The notes beneath the pieces were generated by a model. That model was not told the DNA's origin. It saw only the letters and a program-made list of their open reading frames with translations, and searched no databases. Made by a program: the position numbers and the translations under genes. DNA of 64,000 bases from Limosilactobacillus pontis (GTDB taxonomy: Bacteria > Bacillota > Bacilli > Lactobacillales > Lactobacillaceae): contig NZ_PNFV01000003.1 in the NCBI RefSeq assembly GCF_002940945.1, positions 159,266 to 223,265 of the forward strand, read 5' to 3'. This document shows, piece after piece, positions 9,301 to 17,202 of this stretch; the first letter of the stretch is position 1, and each line of letters begins with the position of its first letter.

Positions 9301-9337
9301 CCTCGTCAACCTGATAACTGGTTGACGGGGTTTTCTT
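9301..9337 (+). terminator. Terminator after nrdF
   Basis: Hairpin CCTCGTCAAC / GTTGACGGGG with a loop of about 10 nt, followed by TTTTCTTTT. Confidence 0.85.
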
Positions 9338-9431
9338 TTACCCGTTAATGTGAATCCCTATTCAAACAATGAATAAGTTAAATTTTATGCACGTACTAGC
9401 TAATTAAAAATATACCAATATTTTTATTGAT

Positions 9432-9459
9432 TTGACGCTCCTTATCAGAATAATATTGT
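9432..9459 (+). promoter_or_regulatory. Probable adhE promoter
   Basis: TTGACG (9432-9437) and TATTGT (9454-9459) with 16 bp spacing. The -10 match is only fair, so the exact assignment is tentative. The palindrome at 9469-9485 would lie near the transcription start. Confidence 0.45.
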
Positions 9460-9468
9460 AAGCGAATT

Positions 9469-9500
9469 CAATGGTACAACCATTGTTCATACAGTCACAA
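9469..9500 (+). promoter_or_regulatory. Palindromic operator candidate and Rex-like site upstream of adhE
   Basis: A perfect 7 bp inverted repeat CAATGGT-aca-ACCATTG (9469-9485) is overlapped by TTGTTCATACAGTCACAA (9483-9500), which keeps both outer half-site ends of the Rex consensus (TTGTG...CACAA) and matches 11 of 18 positions. Rex represses adhE in many Firmicutes when NADH is low; whether this is the Rex site or the palindrome serves another regulator is not decided by sequence alone. Confidence 0.45.
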
Positions 9501-9587
9501 ACCCCTTGCTTTTTCAGAAGGCCTATATTAATATTAACCATGTTCAAAGCGTAACAAGCTTATTAAAAACTAAAGGAGCAATTTGTT

Positions 9588-12218
9588 ATGGCTAATCAAA
9601 AAAAGCAAACCGTTGAATCCAAAGAAAGCAAACAACAGCAGGCGCAAGCAATGGTCGATGACCTGATGCAAAAGAGCCTGGCTGCTTTTGAAAAGTTACG
9701 ATACTATTCACAAGAACAAGTTGATAATATCTGTCAAGCGATGGCCCTGGCTGCCGAAGAGCACCACATGGACCTAGCTGTCGACGCCGCTAAGGAAACA
9801 GGGCGTGGTGTTGCCGAAGATAAAGCAATCAAGAACATCTACGCCAGCGAATACATCTGGAATAACATCCGTCACGATAAAACAGTGGGAATCATCGAAG
9901 ATAACGATGAGGATCAAACAATCACCATCGCGGATCCACTGGGTGTAATCGCCGGAATCGTCCCGGTTACCAACCCAACCTCCACTACAATCTTCAAGTC
10001 CATTATTTCTGCTAAGACGCGGAACACAATTATCTTCTCCTTCCACCCACAGGCCCTTCAGTCTTCCATCAAGACCGCCAAGATCCTGCAGGAAGCTGCC
10101 GAAAAAGCCGGCGCTCCAAAGAACATGATCCAATGGATCCCACAATGCAGCCTTGAAGCAACGAACGCATTGATCACCAACCACAACACTGCTACCATCC
10201 TAGCTACTGGTGGCCCAGCTATGGTTAAGGCTGCCTACAGCTCTGGTAATCCAGCCTTAGGGGTTGGTCCTGGTAACGGCCCAGCCTACATTGAAAAGTC
10301 GGCTAACATCGCCCGTTCCATCTACGACATCGTTCTTTCCAAGACCTTCGATAACGGGATGATCTGTGCCTCTGAAAACTCCGTCGTAGTCGACGATGAA
10401 ATCTACGACCAAGTTAAGGAAGAATTCAAGAAGTGGAACTGCTACTTCATCAAGCCAAATGAAATCAAAACCTTCACCGATGGCTTCATCGACCCTGAAC
10501 GTCACCAGGTCCGCGGTCCAATTGCCGGTCGTTCTGCTAACGCCATTGCTGAAATGTGCGGCCTGAAGAACGTTCCTGCCAACACTAAGGTTTTGATTGC
10601 CGAATACGACGGGGTCGGTGACAAGTATCCACTATCCGCCGAAAAGCTGTCCCCAGTGCTGACCATGTACCGGGCCAGCTCCCGCGAAAACGCCTTTGAC
10701 ATCTGCCGTCAGCTTCTGCACTACGGTGGTGAAGGGCACACGGCCGCAATTCATACCCTGGATGATGACCTGGTTACCAAGTACGGCCTGGAAATGCGGG
10801 CTTCCCGGATCATCGTCAACTCACCATCAGGCATTGGTGGAATTGGTAACATCTACAACAACATGACTCCTTCCCTGACCCTGGGAACCGGATCCTACGG
10901 TGGTAACTCAGTTTCCCACAACGTTACCGACTGGGACCTCTTGAACATCAAGGTCATTGCAAAGCGGCGTGAAAATCGTCAATGGGTCAAGATTCCCCCA
11001 AAAGTATACTTTCAACGGAACTCATTAAAAGAATTGCGGGACATCCCCAACATTAAGCGGGCCTTCATCGTTACCGGCCCAGGGATGAGCAAGCGGGGTT
11101 ACGTTCAACGAGTAATTGACCAGCTTCGGCTCCGTCAAAACCGGACAGCTTACCTTGTCTTTGATGATGTTGAAGAAGACCCATCCACACACACCGTTGA
11201 AAAGGGTGTCGCAATGATGAACGACTTCAAGCCAGATACCATCATTGCCCTCGGTGGTGGTTCACCGATGGACGCTGCCAAGGCAATGTGGATGTTCTAC
11301 GAGCACCCTGAGACTTCCTGGTACGGCGTAATGCAGAAGTACCTTGATATCCGGAAGCGGGCTTACCAAATCAAGAAGCCGGTTAAGTCACAAATGATTG
11401 CCATCCCAACTACTTCCGGGACCGGTTCCGAAGTTACCCCATTCGCAGTCATCACTGACTCTAAGACCCACGTTAAGTACCCGCTTGCTGACTATGCCTT
11501 AACACCAAACATTGCGATCGTTGACTCTCAATTTGTTGAAACGGTCCCGGCCAAGACCACGGCCTACACGGGTTTAGACGTCATCTGTCACGCAACTGAA
11601 TCCTACGTTTCCGTTATGGCGACCGACTACACTCGTGGCTGGTCACTGCAAACCATTAAGGGGGCCATGGAATACCTGCCAAAGTCTGTCCGCGGTGACA
11701 AGCTTGCTCGGCGGAAGATGCACGACTTCTCCACAATGGCCGGAATGGCTTTCGGTCAGGCCTTCCTGGGAATCACCCACTCCCTGGCTCATAAGATGGG
11801 TGGTGCCTTTGGTCTGCCACACGGTCTGCTGATTGCCATCGCCATGCCACAGGTTATCCGTTTCAACGCTCAACGGCCACAGAAGCTTGCCCTCTGGCCA
11901 CACTACGAGACTTTCCACGCAACGAAGGACTACGCCGACCTGGCCCGGTTTATCGGCCTGCAAGGCAACACGGATGAAGAATTGGCAGAAGCATATGCTA
12001 AGAAGTACATCGAAGTAGCCCACGAGTGTGGTGTTAAACTGAGCCTGAAGGATAATGGCGTTACCCGTGAACAGTTTGACAAGGTTGTTGACCAACTTGC
12101 CGTCCTTGCTTACGAGGACCAATGTACGACTACTAACCCGGTTGAACCGCTGGTTAGCCAGCTCAAAGAACTTCTTGAACGCTGCTACGACGGTACCGGT
12201 GTTGAGGATGTTAAATAA
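9588..12218 (+). CDS. adhE: Bifunctional acetaldehyde-CoA / alcohol dehydrogenase
   Basis: Converts acetyl-CoA to ethanol in two NADH-using steps and so reoxidises NADH in heterofermentation. The 876-residue protein has an N-terminal aldehyde dehydrogenase domain (to about residue 450) with catalytic Cys260 in GMICASENS, and a C-terminal iron-dependent alcohol dehydrogenase domain with GGGSPMDAAK and metal-ligand histidines in GITHSLAHKMGGAFGLPHG. Length is typical of fused AdhE spirosome proteins. The ribosome binding site AAAGGAG is strong and the codons are those of a highly expressed gene. It is monocistronic, with its own operator region and terminator. Confidence 0.97.
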   Translation: MANQKKQTVESKESKQQQAQAMVDDLMQKSLAAFEKLRYYSQEQVDNICQAMALAAEEHHMDLAVDAAKETGRGVAEDKAIKNIYASEYIWNNIRHDKTVGIIEDNDEDQTITIADPLGVIAGIVPVTNPTSTTIFKSIISAKTRNTIIFSFHPQALQSSIKTAKILQEAAEKAGAPKNMIQWIPQCSLEATNALITNHNTATILATGGPAMVKAAYSSGNPALGVGPGNGPAYIEKSANIARSIYDIVLSKTFDNGMICASENSVVVDDEIYDQVKEEFKKWNCYFIKPNEIKTFTDGFIDPERHQVRGPIAGRSANAIAEMCGLKNVPANTKVLIAEYDGVGDKYPLSAEKLSPVLTMYRASSRENAFDICRQLLHYGGEGHTAAIHTLDDDLVTKYGLEMRASRIIVNSPSGIGGIGNIYNNMTPSLTLGTGSYGGNSVSHNVTDWDLLNIKVIAKRRENRQWVKIPPKVYFQRNSLKELRDIPNIKRAFIVTGPGMSKRGYVQRVIDQLRLRQNRTAYLVFDDVEEDPSTHTVEKGVAMMNDFKPDTIIALGGGSPMDAAKAMWMFYEHPETSWYGVMQKYLDIRKRAYQIKKPVKSQMIAIPTTSGTGSEVTPFAVITDSKTHVKYPLADYALTPNIAIVDSQFVETVPAKTTAYTGLDVICHATESYVSVMATDYTRGWSLQTIKGAMEYLPKSVRGDKLARRKMHDFSTMAGMAFGQAFLGITHSLAHKMGGAFGLPHGLLIAIAMPQVIRFNAQRPQKLALWPHYETFHATKDYADLARFIGLQGNTDEELAEAYAKKYIEVAHECGVKLSLKDNGVTREQFDKVVDQLAVLAYEDQCTTTNPVEPLVSQLKELLERCYDGTGVEDVK

Positions 12219-12252
12219 TTAAAAACGAGTTTGTTTAGTTAAATAGTATAGA

Positions 12253-12292
12253 AACGGCAGTGAATGAAGTTCATTCGCCGCCGTTTTCTTTT
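12253..12292 (+). terminator. Terminator after adhE
   Basis: Hairpin built on AACGGC / GCCGTT and inner GAATG / CATTC, followed by TTTTCTTTT. Confidence 0.85.
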
Positions 12293-12330
12293 GGCGCCAT
12301 GATTGGTGATTCAGTTTTCCAAGGGAAATA

Positions 12331-12345
12331 TGAAAGCGCTATAAT
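12331..12345 (+). promoter_or_regulatory. cre-like site overlapping the -10 of the 12379 gene
   Basis: TGAAAGCGCTATAA (12331-12344) agrees with the CcpA cre core TGAAANCGNTTNCA except near its right end and overlaps the -10 hexamer TATAAT (12340-12345). A CcpA-bound site here would block RNA polymerase, suggesting glucose repression of the next gene (inference). Confidence 0.5.
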
Positions 12346-12378
12346 TAGACTGGATATTTATATAAGGAGGATTCCACC

Positions 12379-12849
12379 ATGTATCAATCGACCTATGATA
12401 TCGCTAGTAAAAACATCAACGCCTTGACCCTGCTTTTTCAAATTGCCTCAAAGCAAACTGATTGGTGTACTCTTACCGCGCCAGGAAACGTTTTTAATTT
12501 TCCGGGTGGCGAAGTACCGCGTCCTGAGATTACGGTAATGGGTAATTACCAATATTCCTCATACCGTTGTCCCCGTTGTGGAAGGGTTCTTTATAAGACA
12601 ATCTTCCCCGAAGGAAACGACCCATTCTTAATTTTCAACGATCAAACCGGTGATGGAATTAGCCCAGCACGTATTTTCACTTGCCCGGATTGCTTCACCT
12701 TTTACGCTACGCCGAAAGGCTATCACCTCACTGATGGCCAAGTAATTACGGCCAATTGTCCTCAAACCCAGGAAGGCCTTGACCTCTATAATATGTGGTT
12801 TGAAATTTTCAACACCATTGGCGATTTAAATGCCCGGCGCATGGAGTAA
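12379..12849 (+). CDS. Unrecognised zinc-ribbon protein
   Basis: I do not recognise this family. The 156-residue soluble protein has two CxxC pairs, Cys64-Cys67 (CPRCG) and Cys102-Cys105 (CPDC), spaced like a four-cysteine zinc ribbon with a 34-residue insertion. There is no signal peptide or membrane helix, and no DNA-binding helix is obvious. AAGGAGG precedes the ATG with good spacing. It lies alone between adhE and mscL, each with its own terminator or promoter, and its promoter overlaps a cre-like site. It may be a small metal-binding or RNA-polymerase-associated protein, but that is a guess. Confidence 0.75.
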   Translation: MYQSTYDIASKNINALTLLFQIASKQTDWCTLTAPGNVFNFPGGEVPRPEITVMGNYQYSSYRCPRCGRVLYKTIFPEGNDPFLIFNDQTGDGISPARIFTCPDCFTFYATPKGYHLTDGQVITANCPQTQEGLDLYNMWFEIFNTIGDLNARRME

Positions 12850-12908
12850 GGGACGGTATTCGTAAGTTTAAGAATTTATCAAAGCTACCTTCTCCTGCCC
12901 CACCAGAC

Positions 12909-12938
12909 TTGGCGGGAATATAAGTAATCTGGTAAAAT
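12909..12938 (+). promoter_or_regulatory. mscL promoter
   Basis: TTGGCG (12909-12914) and TAAAAT (12933-12938), 18 bp apart, 36 bp upstream of the mscL start and followed by AAAGGAGG. Confidence 0.55.
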
Positions 12939-12974
12939 TAAGGTACTCAACACCAACTAAAGGAGGAGCGTAAC

Positions 12975-13400
12975 ATGCTTAAAGAGTTTAAAGAATTTAT
13001 CGCCCGTGGCAACGTAATGGACATGGCTGTCGGGATCATCGTCGGGTCTGCCTTCACAACCATTGTTAAGGACCTGGTCGCCTACCTAATCAACCCCCTG
13101 ATCGGGCTTTTTATCGGTAAGATTGACCTATCGAATATCGTCTTCACCATCGGTGCCGCCCAATTCAAAGTCGGGTCGTTTTTAAACGCGGTGATCAATT
13201 TCCTGATTATCTCCTTCGTCGTCTTCCTTCTTGTTAAGGGCGTCAACCGCTTCCGTACCAAGAAAGAGGAGCCAGAGCCGGCAGAACCAAGTGCCGAAGT
13301 TCAGTACCTCAAGGAGATTGCTGAAACCCTAAAGCAGCAAAGTCCAACCACTCCAGTTAGCTCACCAACAATTGATAAACAGACATCAAATAGTAAATAA
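12975..13400 (+). CDS. mscL: Large-conductance mechanosensitive channel
   Basis: Pentameric emergency-release channel opened by membrane tension during hypo-osmotic shock. The 141 residues begin [20 protein letters not shown], then two membrane helices (about residues 17-45 and 70-95) and a charged cytoplasmic C-terminal helix, all typical. A Lys/Glu/Pro linker follows the second helix. It is monocistronic. Confidence 0.96.
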   Translation: MLKEFKEFIARGNVMDMAVGIIVGSAFTTIVKDLVAYLINPLIGLFIGKIDLSNIVFTIGAAQFKVGSFLNAVINFLIISFVVFLLVKGVNRFRTKKEEPEPAEPSAEVQYLKEIAETLKQQSPTTPVSSPTIDKQTSNSK

Positions 13401-13458
13401 AAGACGGGGAATAGAAATAGCCGGTTAGGAATTAACCTAAAGAAGTCCTCGTAAGTAC

Positions 13459-13500
13459 AAAAAGAGCTCAAGTGTCATTTTCAACACTTGAGCTCTTTTT
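13459..13500 (+). terminator. Bidirectional terminator between mscL and the DUF4097 gene
   Basis: A perfect 17 bp inverted repeat (AAAAAGAGCTCAAGTGT and its complement) around an 8 nt loop, ending in T-runs on both strands. It serves the convergent genes on either side. Confidence 0.9.
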
Positions 13501-13546
13501 ATTTCTTAATATATATTGAGGATCTTCGTCAAGCTCTCTCTTAACG

Positions 13547-14302
13547 TTAACGCTGATGATATTCATTATCACCCGAATTAGTAATCAGCTCCAGGGTATT
13601 AGTACCAGCCATGTTCTCTTCAATGGTCGTCTGGTCATCCTTGTCCTGACCATTCACCGCATTTTCACCACTAGTTGTCTGTAAACGGTAACCATCAAGC
13701 TTTGCGACGTAAACGTCGTTATCCCCCGAATCATTTTCAACGCGGTAGTGGCCGTTAATCCGTAGGCCCCGAGCTTCAAACTCACCAGATTGCAGCTTGG
13801 TCTGGCCGCCGTTAAGCATCAGATCGTTCAAGGAGACTGCGCCACTTGCTATATCAATTTTAGTATCCGTCAGATCAACCCGGTCAACGTCGAGACCGCC
13901 GCTTCCCATTTTAATTGTTCCCGCACTAATTTGAGTATCATGTGGGACTGTGACTACTAATTCATCGGTAAATCCTCCCATATTGAAAATGCCATTACCG
14001 CTTGCCTGTTGTTTAACCGTCAAGACATGGTCTTTTACCGATACAGTCGGCTTATTTCGTTGCATCCCCCGGTAGTTGACACTGAAGGAATCCCCCCGTT
14101 CAATCGTTACACCAGTGGTTATCACATCCAGGTCAATCTTATCAAAGTGTTTATTCGTCATTTGCCAACTTCTCTGTCGTTGAACCTGTGGCCGGCCATT
14201 AATAAAGTCAACAGTTTGATTACCATGGTTTAAGTAACCGACTAGCAGGGCTACGACACCAATGATTAGGACTAGCCAGCCGATCTTGAACATTCGCTTC
14301 AT
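13547..14302 (-). CDS. DUF4097 family membrane-anchored beta-solenoid protein
   Basis: A 251-residue protein with one N-terminal membrane segment (about residues 5-25) and an extracytoplasmic domain of repeating short beta strands with Ser-Gly-Asp turns, as in DUF4097/LiaG-like proteins. These are linked to envelope-stress responses in Bacillus, but the biochemical function is unknown. It is third in a PadR-DUF1700-DUF4097 cassette, 2 nt after the DUF1700 gene, so almost certainly cotranscribed. Confidence 0.82.
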   Translation of the reverse strand: MKRMFKIGWLVLIIGVVALLVGYLNHGNQTVDFINGRPQVQRQRSWQMTNKHFDKIDLDVITTGVTIERGDSFSVNYRGMQRNKPTVSVKDHVLTVKQQASGNGIFNMGGFTDELVVTVPHDTQISAGTIKMGSGGLDVDRVDLTDTKIDIASGAVSLNDLMLNGGQTKLQSGEFEARGLRINGHYRVENDSGDNDVYVAKLDGYRLQTTSGENAVNGQDKDDQTTIEENMAGTNTLELITNSGDNEYHQR

Positions 14303-14304
14303 GA

Positions 14305-14919
14305 TTAGGCCTCCCCCTTTCGTGTTTGAATCTTTTGATAAATATATTTAGCAAAGTTTGCAATTGCCTGCGCCAGCAAGCGAATCAACCAATAGACCAG
14401 TGGTAGGCAAACCATGAACCCGCCAATTGCGGCTAGCCCAATACCACCATAAAAGAGGCCAACCATTGGTTCTGTAATCAAAAGACTAATTCCTAGGTAC
14501 AGTAAAACAACTGCCGCAACTGCCAATGAGCCTACTAGGGCTAATGCCCCAACGATTACACCGAAAAGACAAGCAGCCATTGCCACTAAACCACCAACTG
14601 CTACTAGGCCAATGCCAAATGTTAATGGTGAGGTAATAATAGCAACTAGGACCCACCAGAATACCCGCCAACTAGAGTGCGTACTGGCTGGCCGGCCGTG
14701 TTGGGCGGATTCTGTGTTAGCCTTAATTGAATAGTCAGCAAGAATCTTCCGGCTTAGCTGCCGGGGCGTCCCCAGCTTCTTCTCAATCGCCTGGCGACTA
14801 GTCAGGCCCCCATCGGCAATAAATTCATCGTAAAATTCCAACGCATCCTGACGCTCCGCCTCGGTTAGCGGGCTGAGGCAGCTAGCCAGGTCCGTAATAT
14901 ATTTCTCACGCGCATTCAT
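14305..14919 (-). CDS. DUF1700 family membrane protein
   Basis: A 204-residue protein with an N-terminal soluble segment (MNAREKYITDLASCLSPL, typical of DUF1700) and about four hydrophobic helices from residue 80 on, rich in Gly/Ala/Val. Its start overlaps the PadR stop by 4 nt (ATGA-type coupling). The family usually travels with PadR regulators and DUF4097 proteins; its function is unknown. A helix-turn-helix-like charged region occurs before the membrane segments. Confidence 0.85.
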   Translation of the reverse strand: MNAREKYITDLASCLSPLTEAERQDALEFYDEFIADGGLTSRQAIEKKLGTPRQLSRKILADYSIKANTESAQHGRPASTHSSWRVFWWVLVAIITSPLTFGIGLVAVGGLVAMAACLFGVIVGALALVGSLAVAAVVLLYLGISLLITEPMVGLFYGGIGLAAIGGFMVCLPLVYWLIRLLAQAIANFAKYIYQKIQTRKGEA

Positions 14920-15239
14920 TTTGTCTCCCCCTCGCTTGAATTGAATATCTGGTCAAGAGTGTCCTTGTAGTCGTTCCAGAGTCTGCGCACCCGGGCCAAG
15001 TGAGCCTTTCCGTCAGCCGTAATCTGGTAATAGCGGCGGTTACGACCTTGATAGGGCTGATCATAGGTAGTCACATAGCCATCCTTTTTCAGCCGCCGCA
15101 GCACTGGGTACATCGTCGACTCAGAGATCGTAATGGCCTCCTGAATGCGCTGGGTTAGTGCATAGCCGTAATAGTCATTGCGCTCAAGAATGGCCAACAC
15201 GATCCCGTCCAGAAGATCCGCCGTGATCTGAATCTTCAT
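14916..15239 (-). CDS. PadR family transcriptional regulator
   Basis: A 107-residue winged-helix repressor. Visible family signatures are the N-terminal LLDGIVLAILERNDYYGYAL, the recognition segment SESTMYPVLRRLKKDG and RRYYQITADGKAHL in the wing. I chose ATG at 15239 (MKIQITADLL) because GAGGGGG sits 6 nt before it; the ATG at 15257 would lie upstream of that site. First gene of the three-gene cassette and probably autoregulated at the AT-rich palindromic region just upstream. Confidence 0.9.
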   Translation of the reverse strand: MKIQITADLLDGIVLAILERNDYYGYALTQRIQEAITISESTMYPVLRRLKKDGYVTTYDQPYQGRNRRYYQITADGKAHLARVRRLWNDYKDTLDQIFNSSEGETK

Positions 15240-15259
15240 CGCTACCCCCTCTTTCATCT

Positions 15260-15292
15260 TATATTATATGATATATAGTATTATATATAATC
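15260..15292 (-). promoter_or_regulatory. AT-rich promoter/operator region of the PadR cassette
   Basis: An almost pure A/T segment with overlapping palindromes (ATTATATGATATATAGTATT) directly upstream of the padR-like gene. It can supply -10 elements on the minus strand and is a likely site for autoregulation by a PadR dimer; no exact boundary can be set. Confidence 0.4.
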
Positions 15293-15321
15293 AGTATAAA
15301 GCTGGCAAGCCTCTTTAAAAT

Positions 15322-15350
15322 AAAAAAGCCGTGGCGTAATCGTCACGGTT
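15322..15350 (-). terminator. Terminator of the DUF5692-like gene
   Basis: On the minus strand ACCGTG / CACGGC with a 10 nt loop, then six T. Confidence 0.7.
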
Positions 15351-15370
15351 CTTCATCTAAATCAGCTGGA

Positions 15371-16408
15371 TTAACGACGAGCCATTGCCTCCTCATAATC
15401 CTTGGTACCGGCAAATACCGGGTGCAGGTACGGGTTGATGTGCATCTTCTTGGCCCGTTTCCAAATAATACAGAAGACCACTACATTAATCGCCAGCGAC
15501 AAGACCGCGATAATTCCCATCATATGCGGGTCAGCAGCACTGGGATGAACAGCTGGGTTCATCACCCCATCCTTGTATAGGACGGGAAGAACCGCGAATT
15601 TCCCGGTCTCCTGAAACTCCGGCACAACCTGGGCAAACATACACCAGATGGCCAGCGTGAAAGCCCGGTTCTGGATCCAACCACCCTTGTTCCAAAAGGC
15701 TGCCGCAAAGGTTGGGGCCAGCAGGAGGGCCAGCCCGCAGTACCAGGTGTGAGTCGGCAGGTTAGCGTAGGTATATTCAAAATTCCAGACATCGTAAGCC
15801 AGAATGAATAGCCAGGTCATGTCCGGCCACAGCATATCATCCTCGTTCTTGGATGAGTAGATACCAAACCAGCCGGTCATACAGAAAGCATTAAGAATTC
15901 CAGCTAGGCCGTTGAGGACGTTCCACCAGCCACCATAGAGCCATACACCCTCTGACGACAACCACCACTGACTGCCGGTAGTCTCTAAGGCGTGCATTCC
16001 TCGAATGGCTGATTCAAAGTCGCTTCCTACCGCGATAAAAATATTAATTGCTACAATAACGAAGGGAAATACCTTGAACCAGTAGGCTTTTCCAAGATGA
16101 CCCCAGTGATATTTCAGGATCATGAAACCAATACAGCCAAAGGTAGCCGCGTAGAGTTTAGCATAGTGGAACCAGCTGTTCATGTGAACATAGGTCTGAT
16201 TATGCAACGCCCACGACTGGCCCTGTGCTGCGCAAATATAAATCGTGATAAAGTAAATGGTCAGACATACCGGCAGAATAACAAAGAAAAGCAATCCCCC
16301 GAGCTTGCTCCGCCGGGCGATTTCGTTAGCCACAATCAAACTAGTGAAGACAAGGAACCAGCCGAGAAACTGCCAAGTCGCCTGGTCACCGTAAACCTGA
16401 AATAGCAT
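15371..16408 (-). CDS. DUF5692-like multi-pass membrane protein
   Basis: A 345-residue integral membrane protein with about eight to nine hydrophobic helices and many aromatic residues (Trp, Tyr, Phe). My recollection is that it belongs to the DUF5692 family, of unknown function; a profile search would settle this. I chose ATG at 16408 (MLFQVYGDQ), 8 nt after GGGGAGG; upstream ATGs at 16414 and 16429 are too close to or before that site. It is monocistronic, with a cre-like site at its promoter, so it may be repressed on preferred sugars. Confidence 0.7.
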   Translation of the reverse strand: MLFQVYGDQATWQFLGWFLVFTSLIVANEIARRSKLGGLLFFVILPVCLTIYFITIYICAAQGQSWALHNQTYVHMNSWFHYAKLYAATFGCIGFMILKYHWGHLGKAYWFKVFPFVIVAINIFIAVGSDFESAIRGMHALETTGSQWWLSSEGVWLYGGWWNVLNGLAGILNAFCMTGWFGIYSSKNEDDMLWPDMTWLFILAYDVWNFEYTYANLPTHTWYCGLALLLAPTFAAAFWNKGGWIQNRAFTLAIWCMFAQVVPEFQETGKFAVLPVLYKDGVMNPAVHPSAADPHMMGIIAVLSLAINVVVFCIIWKRAKKMHINPYLHPVFAGTKDYEEAMARR

Positions 16409-16445
16409 CTTCATTACCTCCCCTATCACGTGAGCAACACGGTTA

Positions 16446-16459
16446 AGAAAGCGCTTCCT
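16446..16459 (-). promoter_or_regulatory. cre-like site upstream of the DUF5692-like gene
   Basis: AGAAAGCGCTTCCT agrees with the cre palindrome TGAAAGCGCTTTCA at 11 of 14 positions. On the minus strand it lies just downstream of a possible promoter (TTGTTT, 18 bp, TACAAT), where bound CcpA would act as a roadblock. Confidence 0.5.
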
Positions 16460-16671
16460 ATTACGGTTTTATTGTACAATAGTGCAGATTTGGGAAACAA
16501 CGTTTATTTATGGATATTCATCTCATACTAAAACAGTTGTGGCAATTAGTGTGCAAATAATACCCCATCCTCTTGACGCTCCCCTGATTTGTCCAGCAGT
16601 ATTCACTTGGACTAACATTTGTGCAACTATGATTGGATTCTGGGAGTAACAACTGCAAATAAATCGGTACA

Positions 16672-16713
16672 ATTAAAAAATAAGGTTTAGGACATTGCAT
16701 CCTAAACCTTATT
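16672..16713 (-). terminator. Second terminator downstream of rplL
   Basis: A perfect 14 bp hairpin (AATAAGGTTTAGGA and complement, 7 nt loop) followed on the minus strand by a T-rich tail. It backs up the hairpin at 16722-16750. The stretch from here to 16445 (about 230 bp) holds no gene I can support. Confidence 0.7.
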
Positions 16714-16721
16714 CTGTGTTT

Positions 16722-16750
16722 AAAAAGAAAAAGCCGCCAATTGGCGACCT
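16722..16750 (-). terminator. First terminator downstream of rplL
   Basis: Minus-strand hairpin GTCGCCAATTGGCGGC followed by TTTTTCTTTTT. Confidence 0.75.
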
Positions 16751-16774
16751 TCCCTCGTATTAATGAATGTAAGA

Positions 16775-17140
16775 CTACTTAAGGGTAACAGTAGCACCAG
16801 CGGCTTCAAGCTTTTCCTTGATTTCGTTGGCTTCGTCTTCCTTAACGTCTTCCTTGATTGCTGAAGGAGCACCGTCAACCAGGTCCTTAGCATCCTTCAG
16901 GCCGACACCAGTGATGTCCTTAACAGCCTTGATAACCTTAACCTTGGCTTGACCTGGTTCAGTCAATTCAACAGTAAAGCTGTCCTTAGCAGCAGCATCG
17001 CCACCGGCAGCACCGGCAACAGCAACTGGAGCAGCTGCAGAAACGTCGAATTCATCTTCGATTGCCTTAACAAGGTCGTTAAGGTCAGAAATTGATGCTT
17101 CCTTTAATGAAGCAATGATAGCATCCTTATCAAAAGCCAT
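16775..17140 (-). CDS. rplL: 50S ribosomal protein L7/L12
   Basis: Stalk protein that recruits translation factors. The 121-residue protein has the N-terminal dimer domain, a short Ala/Gly hinge ([16 protein letters not shown]) and the C-terminal domain with [21 protein letters not shown]. The ATG at 17140 (MAFDKDAII) is preferred because GGAGG lies 9 nt upstream; the ATG at 17155 lies before that site. Second gene of rplJ-rplL. Confidence 0.97.
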   Translation of the reverse strand: MAFDKDAIIASLKEASISDLNDLVKAIEDEFDVSAAAPVAVAGAAGGDAAAKDSFTVELTEPGQAKVKVIKAVKDITGVGLKDAKDLVDGAPSAIKEDVKEDEANEIKEKLEAAGATVTLK

Positions 17141-17202
17141 GTTTATTTCCTCCAATATTTAGGTAATTGATTTTAATTTGGTATTTAATCTTAATACGGC
17201 AA

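Noticed and set aside
9541..9560. Possible cre site (TCAAAGCGTAACAA) before adhE
   Set aside because: Too few matches to the cre palindrome, and the two halves do not pair.
16518..16700. 60-residue minus-strand ORF
   Set aside because: Overlaps the rplL tandem terminator hairpin, no ribosome binding site, and residue pattern unlike a protein.
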